Positions 1 through 12,145 of a stretch of DNA of 64,000 nucleotides are shown piece by piece. Position 1 is the first letter of the stretch; each line of letters opens with the position of its first letter. Made by a program: the position numbers and the translations under genes. The notes below the pieces were generated by a model. It saw only the letters and a program-made list of their open reading frames with translations. It did no database searches and had not been told where the DNA came from. The DNA lies in the NCBI GenBank assembly GCA_014706385.1, contig JACGZH010000003.1, forward strand, positions 1,505,501 to 1,569,500, given 5' to 3'. This stretch comes from Phaffia rhodozyma. Taxonomy: Eukaryota > Basidiomycota > Tremellomycetes > Cystofilobasidiales > Mrakiaceae.

Positions 1-491
1 TCGCCTTCTAACCTTCATTCCATCTCCCTTCTTCGCTTGTTCCCTGTCTCGCTCGGTTGAGTTAGCTTCATTCTCTGGAACGAGAATAGAATTGGTAGGT
101 TCCATCTAGTAGAATCCTCTGCTTAACTTTCTCGTCCGGATGTCTGGCTGAACATTGCTGAGAATCCTCTGTCGCGTCCATCCTCCAAACATCCCGTTTT
201 AGGTCTTGACCGTCTGGCTGTCCGAATGATATAGCATCCTCCTCATACTTTCTTTTGTCAACTTTCTTTTCGGTTAAAAAGTGAGACGAGAGCATATCTC
301 TCGACTCTCATCGTTATTCAACTTAACAAAGGTATGTTCAACCTTGGTATCGTCTGAAGATACTTCAATAGGCATGCTTTTTCTTTCTCTTCTCATTGCC
401 TTCTCATCAAACCATCAACATTCCCTCAATGTCTACGTTGACGGACCGGCTGAAACAGACTTCTGTTCTTGTCTATCTGGGTTGACCAGAC
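1..491. other. Upstream region without a supported gene
   Basis: This stretch holds only short overlapping open frames without recognisable motifs. It is most simply the promoter and 5' leader of the gene that starts at 492. A short frame opening with ATG at 429 closes at a TGA just before 492 and could be an upstream ORF, but nothing else supports it. Confidence 0.5.
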
Positions 492-3400
492 ATGTTTCCT
501 GCAACAACAACTCGGCTTCATCACAATAACTCACCAACAAAGTCACCCAAGACCACTCCTCCTCCTAGCAAACGATTTGAGGCCGTTGTCATCGCATCCT
601 CCCGTTCCCTCCCTTCCTCGTCGCCCCCTTCGTCTTTCCGAACCCCCTCGCTTCCCGTTTCTCAACCTTCTCGCCAGGGACAGCGCGCCTCGCCTCCGAA
701 TCAAACCAACTCATCTCGACACCCATCTCCTCTCAGCCAAGACGACTCGTCTATACTCGGCAACACACCGGTCAAGACGGCTCTTGATCAGAGCGGCGCC
801 CCTCGGTCGCTGCAGAATGCTCTTCCTGGAGCTCCCTCGCTGATGAATCCTAGAATATTTCCAGCAGGCGCGCAGTCTTCGCTGATCGACGACTCCGTCT
901 CCTCAGATGGATCTAGCTTTAGAGATGAAGAGTACGATGGATCTGATGTTAGCGGAGACGAAGACGATAGGGTTGAGAATACGGAGGATGACAAAAGACT
1001 GGATAGTCAGATCGGAAAGCTAGTCGTGCCTCCACCTTTGATGTCTCCTCCTGCATCCCACTATCCCTCAACTACTCCAGCTTTTCCTCACCCAACATCT
1101 CAACCATTCGCCCAGCCGTCGCTCTATTCCCCTTCCCTTGATTCCCCTCAACGTTTGAAACCCACTGAGAGGATGTCCACTAGTCAACTGCCCCCGCTGT
1201 CTATTGGGTTTGGCTCTTCTCACAATCGCCCTCTTCCTTCGAGACCGGATCAAGAGAACGGCCCAACATTCAATTATACGTTGTCGCCTATATCTCACGC
1301 TCTTACTGAGGTCTCTGGTTTACCGCTGCATCAACCATCGGCTCAGCCTGCACACATAGATGGTCAATATATCGCATCAAAGAATGAGTTTGCACCGCTG
1401 ACAGTTGCCTCTATCCCCCAGTCACTGTCTTCGGACATGAACTTTTTGACCTTTGATGCCCATGGAAACGGCATAAAACATGGCGATGAAAATGGAGAAG
1501 GGGAGGAAAATTCTAAATTGTCTGATGGTTTTGTTCTGCCCGGATCTTTTCTAAGTGTAGTCACGGAACCATGGTTCCTTCGCGCATTTCTACCCAGTCT
1601 TAACATCCGATCGATGGTCAGCCTGTGGGATGCTCTAGAGGATAGCACGAGAGCTCAGCTCGACCAAACCCCTGAAGCTAGAGAGGAGATCAGAGTCTGG
1701 GGCCTTGGATGGGCAGGCTATATCAGAGGAGCTCTGACTGAGGTTGAACAGAGGGATGGGTGGGATGGAGTGGGAAATGGAATCATTGTAGATTTTTGTA
1801 AGTTTACTGCTAGTTCTGGTGTCAGATTGAAGTCGTTTATATATGTATATACTAAATGGCTTGTATGGCTTGACTGGCTTGGCTTGGCTCGACACACGTA
1901 GTGTCCACGCTCCTTCTCCCTCCCAACACCCAGCTATCTCCTCGTCAAGTGTTTTGCACATCACTCGTCACCCTCCTTCTTCGTGCATCGCATGCCTGCC
2001 TTCCCCCACCTGGCCGTCATCTAATCCCATTCGAAGAGGAGGATTGCATCATCGAACCGGTGGTCCCTGCGCATACGTCTCTTCCTCCTTCGTCTCGGAC
2101 ACTTCGCAACGGAAAAGAGCTTGTTTTCCCCCAGCCACTTGCTACTTCTATCCAACCACCGGCTCCCCCTCCTGCACTACTACCCATGTTTTTGCCAGCA
2201 AACGGTTCGCAGTCGGCATTGGACCCGTTCGGAGGCAGGAACCAATTTCCTGCTTTGGAAAAACGAAGAATCAACAGAAGGAGTAGCATGTCCAGCGTTG
2301 CTTCTTGGGCGAGTCGACCGAAACTTGGTCCTGGCAAGGAGAGTGGTGGCCAGGCTCATCTGTCGCCTACATCGGTTGGCTCACCTCGGGTAGTTTCCTC
2401 TTCTGCCTCAATCTTTTCTATTGATTCATCCATTCGAGTGGCCCCTCCCCCTTCGATTCATCCCCAACCCAGACGATATGAGTTCTCCCAGCAACCTGTG
2501 TTCCCTCGAAGACCAACCCGACGAGATCTTGCCGGATTATCCGATGCTGGTTCAGTATACTCCAGTGGAGGCTCACCGTCAGTTCTACAGCGTCAACGAA
2601 ATCCCTCGTTCGGTAATGATGGAATTCCCTCATCGCACTCAACGTTCTATCCAGATCCAAATGCTCCACCCGTGCCTAGCCTTATGAATCTCGCATGGAG
2701 CAATGCATCTAATGGACTCATTCAATCTCCTGATAGTTCGATAAACGATCTATCTCAAGCCATGGCCGAAGGGAGTCCCTTTGGATCCAACTCGTCCTTC
2801 CTTGGCGGAGTACCTCGACCGGACTTCATGAGCTCCCCCTCATCTTCAAGTTCTCTAGAAAGTGGTAGCTTTGTTGTCGGACGGAGGTATCTTTCGCCTT
2901 CTTCCCGGGCGTCGACACCTCAACCAGTCGAACCATTGTTTCTCTCAGCTACATCTCCCTACAGATACAACCGAGCTCCTGTGGTGGAGATTGTAGTCCC
3001 TCTTCCGACAGGTGTGCGATGGCCGTCCGGATCAGCACTCAAGTTGTGTCATCAGGCCCTAGCTAGATCCGGACTATTAAGCAAGATGAAACTTGGGGAT
3101 CTGGTTGAGAATCTAGCGATCAGTCATCCTAGGCGGACGACCCACCCTAGCGGGTGGACGACTGGCACCATGGTCTTTGTTCCTCCTTTCTTACAACCTC
3201 TCTCCTCCGCTCATAGTACTTTGACGATCTCCAGGTCGATGGCTCTCTCTCCTGCTCAATCGCAAGGGCTTCCCCCCTTCCGACCTTGCCACCTTCCTCC
3301 AACACTGGACATGTTTCTTCTTCCACCAACATACTTCCACGCCGTTCTTCCTGCGCCCTATATCGTGTTTCTAGATATCTCTCCGTTCGAGCAAGCAGTT

Positions 3401-4015
3401 CGAGCTTCTTTGAGACTCGCCCATCAACGAAACGAGTTGAGCAGTACATCTGGTCAAACGTTATTCGTTGACTTGTGGATCCACGAGGCAGGATTTTATA
3501 TTGGAGAAAGCAAGTATAATGAGGACGACGGTGTTGGAGAGTGGAGAGAGAGTGAAATGGGGAAAAGAAAGGCGGCAGGAGACCAGGGCGAAGCCGGAAA
3601 CCCATGGAACGGGACGATGGTCACTTTAGAAGCCGACGGAACAAAAGAGGTTTGTTACTTGAGTTCTTCTTTCACTTTGTTGTTGTTTATATCTCCATGC
3701 TGTTTGAAATGCTCATATCTTTTGTTCTATTATGGCTGTGCAATCATCAAGGGCCGGGACGAGATACTCAATAGGATCACGCCCGAAGGAAATAGTAGTC
3801 CTTTCGCAAATCGACATCCATGGGAGATTGTTGGATCCAAATCTACCAGGGGTAGCGTCTGGCTCAAGTACGTATCTCGCTTCACCAATTCTAGTTTCAA
3901 GTTCTGATGTCAGGACCAAGCTAACTAACGGTTTTGAATGGATCCTCTTCCTCTGTTCGGTACATCTCATTGTAACAGATTGGTTCGAGAGCAAATCCCT
4001 CACCACCAATCATAA
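492..4015 (+). CDS. Large Ser/Pro-rich protein of unknown function
   Basis: I do not recognise the family. The model joins 492-1797, 1902-3649, 3752-3867 and 3979-4015, all with GT-AG introns and matching phases, for about 1068 residues. The N-terminal two thirds is low-complexity Ser/Pro/Thr-rich sequence with an acidic patch around residues 135-175. Order appears near residues 350-430 (a PWFLRAFLP-type segment followed by an acidic Trp-rich stretch) and in the last third, which contains hydrophobic beta-like segments. The very C-terminus, after intron 2 (ILNRITPEG, then HPWEIVGSK and WLKLVREQIPHH), looks strongly constrained. The start is the first ATG of the long frame, because an in-frame TGA lies just upstream. 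Intron 2 is a multiple of three without a stop, so an unspliced form would stay in frame. The next gene (VMA10) is convergent. The organisation suggests a scaffold or regulatory protein, but function is unknown. Confidence 0.7.
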
Positions 4016-4705
4016 ATCCTTCAAGAGAAAGACATGCTCTCATTCATCACTATCGCTTCGCCATCTTCCTTCTCATAAATGCTTCTGTTCGCTCAGTTCT
4101 ATGCTTATCCTTGGACTCGTTGTTCTTTCCGCTGCTGCCGGTCTTTCCTTATTCACTTCACCTCATCATGTTGGACTATATATAAGGACATCACTGCTTT
4201 CCATATACTCTTTTCCTCTTTCTTCTCTCTCTGTACTTCGCGCGTTCTGCGTGTGCGTACCTGTTTTCGGACCATTGTGTTCTCAGTCTACCATTCTCAT
4301 CTCTGTTTGATGTTCACATTGTGTTATTATTCATACACGGCACGACAATTATCCATCCGACATGTAAATCAGTGTTTCGACTCTTTTCTCTTCCGACTTG
4401 TAGACGGTCGTTGAATCATCTGGTGGTTCGTCGCACTACAAAGGACGACAACAAGAGCATTTTTCTAGCTCTTCTATGATCTAGACATACCGTCAGTTGT
4501 AAATAAACCGTGGTACTCTTACAACGACTAGGTCAACAGCCGAAGGCCCTCGTCAAAACAGCAAATAAATCAGAATACTAGGAGAGGGCCCATCGATAGC
4601 AGAGAAGTGGATGATGGAAGGAAAAAGGATACAAAAAAAGGGGGGGAAAGGAAAGGAGCCAAAGAAGAGGAACGTGCGAGCCTGATCGTTTATCGATCTG
4701 TCTAT
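4016..4705. other. Intergenic region between convergent genes
   Basis: It lies between the stop codons of the unknown Ser/Pro-rich gene and VMA10. It contains T-rich and A-rich stretches compatible with two 3' UTRs. I see no coding or RNA gene; the short open frames here lack motifs. Confidence 0.5.
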
Positions 4706-5934
4706 CTATGCCTCGACCTTCTTCAAGTTTTTGTGGAGCTCAGGCTTGACGAGAACGACTCGGTCAAGCAACTTTTCCACTACGGCCTCTCGGTTCTTCT
4801 TGAACGACTCTTCGAGGTCTTTAAGCGATTGCCTGCATGTGATAGCCGTGAGAGGTTTTGATTTAGAGAGATCGATGATGAAAGAAATAAAAGGGGGAGA
4901 TGGATATTAGATTGAAAGAAACATTTTCAAATGCATCAAGGTAATAACAAGACAGTCAGCTTGAAGCAAACGCTATTTTTGTCAGTGAATGATGGAAAAG
5001 GCGAAGATACTGACTCGGTTGAGCTATCGATAGTGGACTGTGATGTCGTGGTGCTGCCGGAGTGCTATTGGATGTGCCGACGAGTGAAGCAGACTGGTCA
5101 GCCCGTGGTATCGTGATAGGATTTTGCTCAACCTCCAGTGCATTCCATCTGCTTAGTTTGGGACTACCTCGAACAGTATGATAGTAAAGATCCCTCAACC
5201 CTCTTCGAATTGCATAGATGCTCGGTCCTCAAGCACCGGTCAGATTCAAGAGATTGACAACAATCCTTGCTCTCCCTCATCTGTCGGGAAGACTCTTGCA
5301 AAACTCTTCTGAAAGAAATAAAAATGATAATGATCGAACGGATTACTTACCTCCTGCTCAAATGTCTTGTATTCGCTCTCCTTCTTAGCCTTGTATGCCT
5401 CGATCTCCTTCGCGGCCTCGGTTCGAGCATCCTTTAGCTTTTGAGTTCGGTCTGCACCGGGACGCCATTGCAACTCATATTGGGTTAGTAGCTATAGGAG
5501 AAATAAGAGAAGAGCATGAAGGGGATGCAACCCGCTCTGATCCTCAAGAGAAGATTGAAGAGGGGTGCGTTGAACTGAATGAACAAGGGAAAGACTTACA
5601 CTGACGGGCGGCCTGGACGACCTTAGAAGCCTCCTTCTCAGCCTGTACAGACCAAGTTCCATATATTGTGGAAGATGAGCTTTAGTCTCCTTTCTATCTT
5701 ATTTCACTTGAGATCTCATGCATTCACAGGCAGATTGCCTCTTTGCTACTGAAAAGGAGGAAAGATATGAGGAAACAAGGAGACGAAGAAATTATGAACA
5801 AACCTCCAGAAGCGTGGCTATTCCTTGAGATTGTTGAGCAGACTATTTTGTCAACCCAGTTTCCGTTCATCAGTACTAGCGAATTACCCTTCATATAATT
5901 TAATAGATAACCTATCAACAATATGACATACCAT
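4706..5934 (-). CDS. VMA10: V-type proton ATPase subunit G
   Basis: This is subunit G of the peripheral stalk of the vacuolar H+-ATPase V1 sector, which with subunit E links the catalytic head to the membrane sector. Six exons on the minus strand (5932-5934, 5804-5842, 5600-5642, 5351-5451, 5015-5064, 4706-4832) give 120 residues, the usual length. Family landmarks are the SQGIATLLEAEKEA start, the basic RTQKLKDARTEAAKEIEAYK helix near residues 30-50, and the LLDRVVLVKPELHKNL C-terminus. The protein is almost entirely charged helix, as expected for a stator subunit. The first exon is only the ATG itself, directly followed by GTATGT; this is the only arrangement that gives the family N-terminus. 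Exon 5 uses the weaker donor GTCAGT. SDS22 follows upstream in the same orientation. Identification is secure. Confidence 0.95.
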
Positions 5935-6288
5935 TATTGAGTATAAAAGGACGGAACGACGGGCAGATGAAATCTAGAGATGGTAAGAGTGTAAGGAAGG
6001 AGAAACAGTGCGATTTCGGCAGTCGAGATGGACGTGCACAATCTAGCTCAATATATTTGATATATATATTTGATTTTGCGGCAGACTTGAGATCTGTCAA
6101 ATCACTCATAAATCACAAGGGTCATGATAATCTACAATAGATTTTGAGCTGAACCAAGATGGATGTGGCAGAGCCAGATAAAGATGATATGTACATGCTC
6201 GACACAAGAATGTTAAGCGTTGTGTTAGAAATGTAGAACGGGACGTAGGAGATTGCTCAGGTGGGGTCTAGTTAAATTGGAGCTGTGA
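5935..6288. other. Intergenic region SDS22-VMA10
   Basis: About 350 bp between the end of SDS22 and the start of VMA10, both on the minus strand. It must contain the SDS22 3' end and the VMA10 promoter. There is a short TA-rich run near 6055-6075. No gene is visible. Confidence 0.5.
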
Positions 6289-8009
6289 TTATCGCACAAA
6301 GGTAGCATCGACCTGCTTGAGTTGTGGGAGGCCCAGAATGACCTAGTTTGTACAGACGGATCGCCGTTAGAATACCCGACAAGTAAGAACGTGAATGACC
6401 ACGAGGGAAGAGAGAAAATCCGGACTGACCTTCCTCCTGTAACCGGCCTGATCATTAGTCTGACATGGATTATGCTCCAAATAAACAGTCTCCAGGTGCG
6501 AATGTTTTTCCAGATGAGACAGGGTGGACAGATTGGGTATCTTGTTGTTGTTCGCCTGGTAAAGTGAATTGCCATTAGCCGAACACAGACGGGATGGGGA
6601 TTCATTGACACCCAGAGTATTGAGTTCATATGTATCAAGAGGAGGAACTTACCCAGAACTCCTCTAGCTCGGTGCAGTTCTCTAAGCCCTGTATCTTTTC
6701 AATCCTGTTGTTCCCTAAGTCCAACACTCTCAATTTTTTATTATCTCCTAAGCCCTCGATCTGCAGCACGCCGTTGTGCGACAGGTAGATCTCCTCTAAG
6801 TCCTTCAAAGACGAAAGGTTCTCAAGTTTGATGATTCGGTTCGATTGGAGAGAGAGGATCTTGAGTTTGGTCAGAGTTTCAAGGTTCTGCAAGCAAAATC
6901 GATAGGAGTAAATGTTAGAGAGGAAGGGGATCGAGAGAAAGGGATACAACAAGTCTTCCAAAGAAAGGAAACGAGGCGTACCTCTAGCTTTCGGATCTTG
7001 TTTTTGCCAAGCCAGAGTTCTTCCAGATTGACAAGTTTATCAAGCCCTCTAATTTCCTGTGACCCATCACGCGCATGTAAGTTGGATAATGATTTCTAAC
7101 AAGTACCGTAGCGATAGATTATGACTCACTCTGATCCTGTTTCCACCCAGCTCCAAACTGCGTAAGGAGTGACCCAGACCCTCGAGACCCTCTATCAATG
7201 AGATCTTGTTCTGAATGAAGTACACAGTCTCTAGCTTGGTGAATGCAGAAAGAGGAGGAGGGTCGGTCGAAGAAGGGTTGAGAGACCTGATTAGGTTGAA
7301 TGAGAGGTCCAGTATTCTGATTGTGACAAAGTGAGGATACTGTTAGTGGGTCTGTATTCGCTGCCAGTCAAATGCTTTGACTTACCTCAATTTAGGGCAC
7401 TTTTCGAGGCCTTTAAGAACACCGACACGATTATCATATGCGTCTAATTCCTCTAGCTCAGTCAGATGGTGAAAGATTGATTCGTCTAGCGAGGTGATCC
7501 GGTTTTGACGCAGACAGAGTCTCTTCAGATACGGTCCAAACCGAGGCAGTTCAAGCTCGAGTAGTTTCTCGGAGTCGAGAGACGAATGGGTAAGCTCTAG
7601 ATCCTGATGGAGGTTTCACCATGAAGAGAAGACGGCGTTGCGTTTAATGAAACAGAAGTCAGTAAAGATACTACTGAACAAACCAACAACGGAAGAAAAG
7701 ACAGACATCTGTGTTATCGTCCAGACTCGTCAGCATATTCCTGTCCTCGGTCCTGGCACCTTCATCTCCACCCTCTTCCTCCGGTTCCGACTCGTCATCA
7801 CTCCAACCTGGTGGTAGCTGGACAATCTCCGGTCCTACCAACCTGGCTCTCGGTTGATTCTGTTGCTGTACGACCTCCCTTTCAGAATCTTTTACATCGC
7901 TCGTCTTGTCAACTTGAGCAGCAGCAGCATCAGATAGCAGTTGATTGTTGGGTCCTCCAGACTCATCAGATAGAGAAAGAGATTTGAGACCGGCAAGAGG
8001 CTCGGACAT
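6289..8009 (-). CDS. SDS22: Protein phosphatase 1 regulatory subunit Sds22
   Basis: Sds22 is a leucine-rich repeat protein that binds and regulates the PP1 catalytic subunit (Glc7/Dis2) in mitosis and PP1 biogenesis. Seven exons (7707-8009, 7386-7603, 7130-7316, 6982-7056, 6653-6886, 6430-6555, 6289-6342) encode 398 residues. The first 100 residues are acidic and low in order (DDESEPEEEGGDEG). About ten SDS22-type repeats of roughly 22 residues follow, for example LEELDAYDNRV, LRSLELGGNRI, LEELWLGKNKI, LKILSLQSNRI and LRVLDLGNNRI. An LRR cap closes the protein (YLEHNPCQ and a C-terminus LKQVDATFVR). Exon ends often coincide with repeat boundaries. It is longer than yeast Sds22 only because of the acidic N-terminus. 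It is divergently arranged with ARPC1. Identification is secure. Confidence 0.95.
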
Positions 8010-8368
8010 AATGAGGATTAGGTGATGGAGGGGCGGAAGGTATATTTCTCGAAAGATTGAGTTGGAAACATAAGGAACGAGGGGTGGCCAATGTTAGGGT
8101 TGGGGCAGCACGTCGTCTAGGCGGTGCATGTGGGTTCGTCATGTAACCTTCGATGTAATTATTTGTGACCAGGAGTTTCTGATCCGTCGCTCACATCCAT
8201 CACTCATCTTATCCCAGCCATCTCTCTTTTCTTTCAGTCTCTCCGTCTCCTCACCATCATTCTTCTCAGCACAGCCAAGCAAGATACTTGAAGAGTCGAC
8301 TGATAGAGTCCTCTAATCAATAGTCTGATATAAAAACCCATAAAATCATAGTTTGCTCGCACCCAACG
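8010..8368. promoter_or_regulatory. Shared divergent promoter SDS22/ARPC1
   Basis: The two start codons face away from each other across about 360 bp, so this stretch must carry both promoters. A pyrimidine-rich block at 8190-8270 precedes ARPC1. I see no TATA box that I would defend and no identifiable operator. Confidence 0.5.
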
Positions 8369-10288
8369 ATGTCTCCTCCCGAAGCGTAGGTGTTTTTATG
8401 TTCGCATCTTTATCATGTTTCGAATCACACAGGTTACAGTCCTGAAGAGTTGGGAGTGAAGATCATTCTATAGAGATGTCTGAGAATCTGATTGAAGTGA
8501 TTCTGGCCATGATGTAGACAAGTGTAGGTTGAGAAGTGCTGTCATGCTGATACACATCTTCTCTGCTTCGATCACCTTTGCCATCTAATCTACAACAGCT
8601 TCCATCTCTCCAGTGGACCTATTACCGCTCATTCGTTCTCTCCCGATAGATCTCGTTAGTTTCCTACGTCTCTTCTTGAATATAACATGGAAAGAACAAA
8701 CATTGGTACGGATCCCTAAACGTAGATTGGACGTTTCTTTTCTCTAGAGGTTGTTATTTGTGAGAACGACAACAACGCCAAGATTTACAGTCGATCTTCT
8801 TCAGGCGGATTCGAGCTCCAGGACACACTCTCAGAGGTTCGCGTCCTCTCTGGTATTCCATCCCAACTTTGAGGTTCATTCAGTCTCAATACTGATATCA
8901 AAGACGCTTCCACCGATCTAAACAGCACGACAAGTTGATCACTTCTATCGATTGGGCTCCTCGAACAAATCGAATTGTGACCTGCTCTCAGGACCGAAAC
9001 GCGTACGTTTGGTCCCAAACATTGGAGGGTGTCTGGAAGCCGACTTTGGTCCTTCTCCGAATCAACCGGGCAGCGACATGTGTCAAATGGAGTCCCAACG
9101 AGGATAAGTTCGCTGTCGGTTCCGGTGCAAGGATCATTGCGGTTTGCTCGTTCGATGCGGAAAACAACTGGTGGGTAGCCAAGCACCTAAAGAAACCAAT
9201 TCGGTCAACGGTGCTTTCGATCGACTGGCACCCGAACAACATCTTGCTAGCTTCGGGAAGTGCGGACATGAAGGCCAGAGTATTCTCCGCTTGGATCAAG
9301 GATGTTGAGTCTAGGTCGGTTCTCTCGGTTTCTTATTCTCATCTGAGTTGCATCTAAGAAGGATTCTAAATCAGCATGCGAACCTTGATTATTTGCTCAA
9401 TCTTATCAGGCCCTCGGCCAATATCTGGGGGGCCAAGTTACCTTTCAATGCCGTGTGTGGAGAATGGGGCTCAATGAGTGGTGGATGGGTTCACGACATC
9501 GCATTCTCTCCAAGCGGAGATGCGGTTGCATTCTGTAGTACGTCTTCCATCAGAGCATACCGTTATATCTCTCGCAAACAAACATTGCTGAAAAAGAGCC
9601 GATTTCGGGGTACCTCTCCTTCCTCTCCTTCAATTCTCTTCAGGCCACGATTCCACGGTCACCATCATTTACGCTGATCAGCCTGACTCTCCTCCCCTTG
9701 CAGTCCACACGATTCGATCGACTAACCTTCCCTACACTTCCCTTCTGTGGTTGTCCGAGTCCTCTCTCGTCGCAGCAGGTCATGATTGCCAGCCCTTCCT
9801 TTTGACCGGATCGGCTGACGGCGGATGGAAATCAGAGCGGTCTCTTGACGACGGTTCGTCTGCTGGAGGAGGAAACAGATCCGGAGTTCTAACTCCTTCC
9901 GGAGGAGTAGGTAGATTGAACTCAGAAGCATTCAAGACATTCCGGTCGGCCGACTCGAGGGGCGCGTCCTCTTCAAGTGGAGCCGGGCCAGGTGCAGGAG
10001 GTTCTCAAGGTGGAAACGGAGGGGGAACCGAGCTGAAGACTGTACACCAGAACACTATCACCTCTCTCAAACCCTATGAATGGAATGAGCAGGGAGAGGT
10101 TGTCAAGTTCTCTAGCAGTGGAGTGGACGGACGATTGGTGATTTGGGAAGCTACTGGTATGTTCCTCCCTCTGAGCCAGCGAGCACAAATTTCAACGTCT
10201 TGCTTACGCTGTTCTTTCCTCTCTTTCCTCACCTTCAGGAGGTAGCGTGGGTGGAATTACTGGACAATTGGGCAAGCTTGGTTTCTAG
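8369..10288 (+). CDS. ARPC1: Arp2/3 complex subunit 1 (p40, WD repeat)
   Basis: ARPC1/Arc40 is the WD-repeat subunit of the Arp2/3 complex, which nucleates branched actin at cortical patches and endocytic sites. Seven exons (8369-8385, 8599-8654, 8748-8836, 8926-9314, 9410-9534, 9644-10156, 10239-10288) give 412 residues. Family landmarks are [13 protein letters not shown] near the start, [19 protein letters not shown], and DRNAYVW, which closes a blade. Further on are [14 protein letters not shown] and [13 protein letters not shown] segments and the C-terminal [12 protein letters not shown]. Between the late blades (about residues 280-352) is a Gly/Ser-rich insertion, in the position of the protruding loop seen in this family, which makes the protein longer than animal ARPC1. 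The first exon is only 17 nt. One donor (GTTCGC) is weak but phase and homology demand it. Identification is secure. Confidence 0.93.
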
Positions 10289-10641
10289 ATCTCCTCAATG
10301 TATTAATGAGGGCCACGGCACTGCAGACATCGATGTTGATACAATCGATACGACCCATCTTTTCCTCTTCAATTCTGAATATCTATGAATGAACACAATG
10401 TATATAATGCCGGAGAAATGAGATATGAAACATATCAGGTTGGACGTTATGTTCAAGCGGCTGCGAGGAAGCTACGTATTTCAAAATTCCAATTTCCTTA
10501 TCTCAACTTTATCAGCTGATTGTCTCATCGACTATCTCTCATCTCACCGTTCCACTCTCACTACTCTTTCCCACTTTTATCACTCTTCTCCACTTGCCTA
10601 CATCTCTCTTCTTTATTCGGCTACATCAACTGGTACGAACG
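10289..10641. other. Intergenic region ARPC1 to cyclodeaminase-like gene
   Basis: This stretch holds the ARPC1 3' end and the promoter of the following same-strand gene. A pyrimidine-rich run (10540-10620) lies directly before the next start codon, as at several genes in the window. No gene is visible. Confidence 0.5.
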
Positions 10642-12145
10642 ATGACTGAACTAAAGCCGATTTTATCGAGTGATTGGGAGACTATTTCTTCTCACGATAG
10701 CAAGCCTGCGGCGTCGTCCACTCTTCCGGTATCGTCCAAGCCGACCAGCAAGATCACGTTCTTATCGTCTAAAGATGTGGATCAGATCCTTCTCTCGCTC
10801 TCGCTTTCAGACTTTCTTTCCTCTCAATCAGACGCTTTCCAAGCGTTTTCCTCGTCCTCTCCATCGAACTCAAATGATGACGTTCAGACACCTGCTAGAC
10901 TAGCTCTTTCTTTGCCCAACCATACGACTTTGTTTATGCCTTCCCGAGCATCTGCTTTAGGGGGCACCGCATGCAAGATTGTGTCTGTTCCAAAAGAAGG
11001 AAAAGACAACGGCCAAGGCTTGCCAGCATCGAACGTGCTGCTGGATGAAGACACAGGGGAGGTCAGCGCGGTAATTGGAGCAGGTCAGCTCACAGGAGTG
11101 AGAACGGCTGCGGGTAGCGCTGTCGTCAGTCAGATGTTATTGGGGGAAGGACTAGGAAGAGAAAAGATGGTAGTCTTTGGAACTGGGGTTCAAGCATTCT
11201 GTGAGATTCCATCTTGATTCTTCGTCGTTACAAGGGATACCTATAGAAGTTCTGATCCCATAGATCAATATCTACGTTCTTCTCGTAAACTCGATCAGGG
11301 CACACTCATTTCCACCTGCTACTCTTTCCGTCGATCAAGCATGTTGCCTTCCTTGCTCGGCCTGGCTCTACAGAGCCGAACGATCGGTTGAAGAAGCTGA
11401 TATCAGATATTCGAGACCTTCATCCAAATGTTCAGTTGGAGCATTCCAGTACTGAGAACTATGATCGGGGTCAGGCTGTTCACAACGCAAACATCATTCT
11501 TTGCTGGTTTGTCATCTTCTGATCCAAGTCGAACTCGATTTGTTCAGCTTCTGATATAAACGTATTTTGATCAATTCATACTGGTTGGTTAGTACTCCGT
11601 CGACGGCCCCTCTCTTCCCATCTACTCAGCCTCAGACTGGGACGCATATCTCTCTCATTGGCTCCTATAAACCATTCATGCTAGAGGTTGAGCCGAGTCT
11701 GCTTTCCACTCGAGCTGGCATCGTGTTCGTCGATGGCGAGAAGGAGACCAAAATAGAGGCAGGGGAGCTACAGGGATTCGAAGGGCAAGTATGCGAGGTC
11801 GGGAGTGTTCTTAAAACACCGGGAAAGGGCAGAGAGCTTTGGGAACAGACAAAAGGTGACCTGACTGTCTGGAAATCGGTTCGTTTAATCTTTGATTAGT
11901 CTTCCTGCCTTGAAGCAACATTCAGACTAATCTTGACTTTCTTTTCGGATTTTATTTTGACGCTGGCTTAGGTTGGTCTGGCAACTCAAGATGTGTATGT
12001 TACAATTCCTTTTAGCTTTTTCGCGCACGTTTGGATGATCCGCTCAACTCAAGTACTTTGACCTGTTTGTTCACTCAGCGCTATCTCCAATCTTGTCTTT
12101 AGGAGGGGCAAGGAGCTAGGGTTAGGCGTTGAGGTCGACCGGTGA
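10642..12145 (+). CDS. Ornithine cyclodeaminase/mu-crystallin family protein
   Basis: Members of this family are NAD(P)-dependent enzymes: ornithine cyclodeaminase, ketimine reductase, alanine dehydrogenase or mu-crystallin. Five exons (10642-11200, 11299-11506, 11593-11878, 11972-11994, 12079-12145) encode 380 residues. The first half forms the substrate domain (HTTLFMPSR, ALGGTACKIVSV, GAGQLTGVRTAA with the conserved TGVRTAA loop). The Rossmann glycine motif FGTGVQAFWH lies at about residues 180-190. The C-terminal half returns to the substrate domain (SLIGSYKPFMLE) and ends with the typical VGLATQDVAISNLVF helix start. I chose the start at 10642 over an upstream in-frame ATG (10594), because the upstream part is hydrophobic, leader-like and not typical of the family. 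Substrate cannot be read from sequence; ketimine reductase is as likely as ornithine cyclodeaminase. Confidence 0.88.

Noticed and set aside
8386..8598. Possible box C/D snoRNA in ARPC1 intron 1 (ATGATG and CTGA words)
   Set aside because: The boxes are not at the right spacing with flanking stems, so the match is no better than chance.
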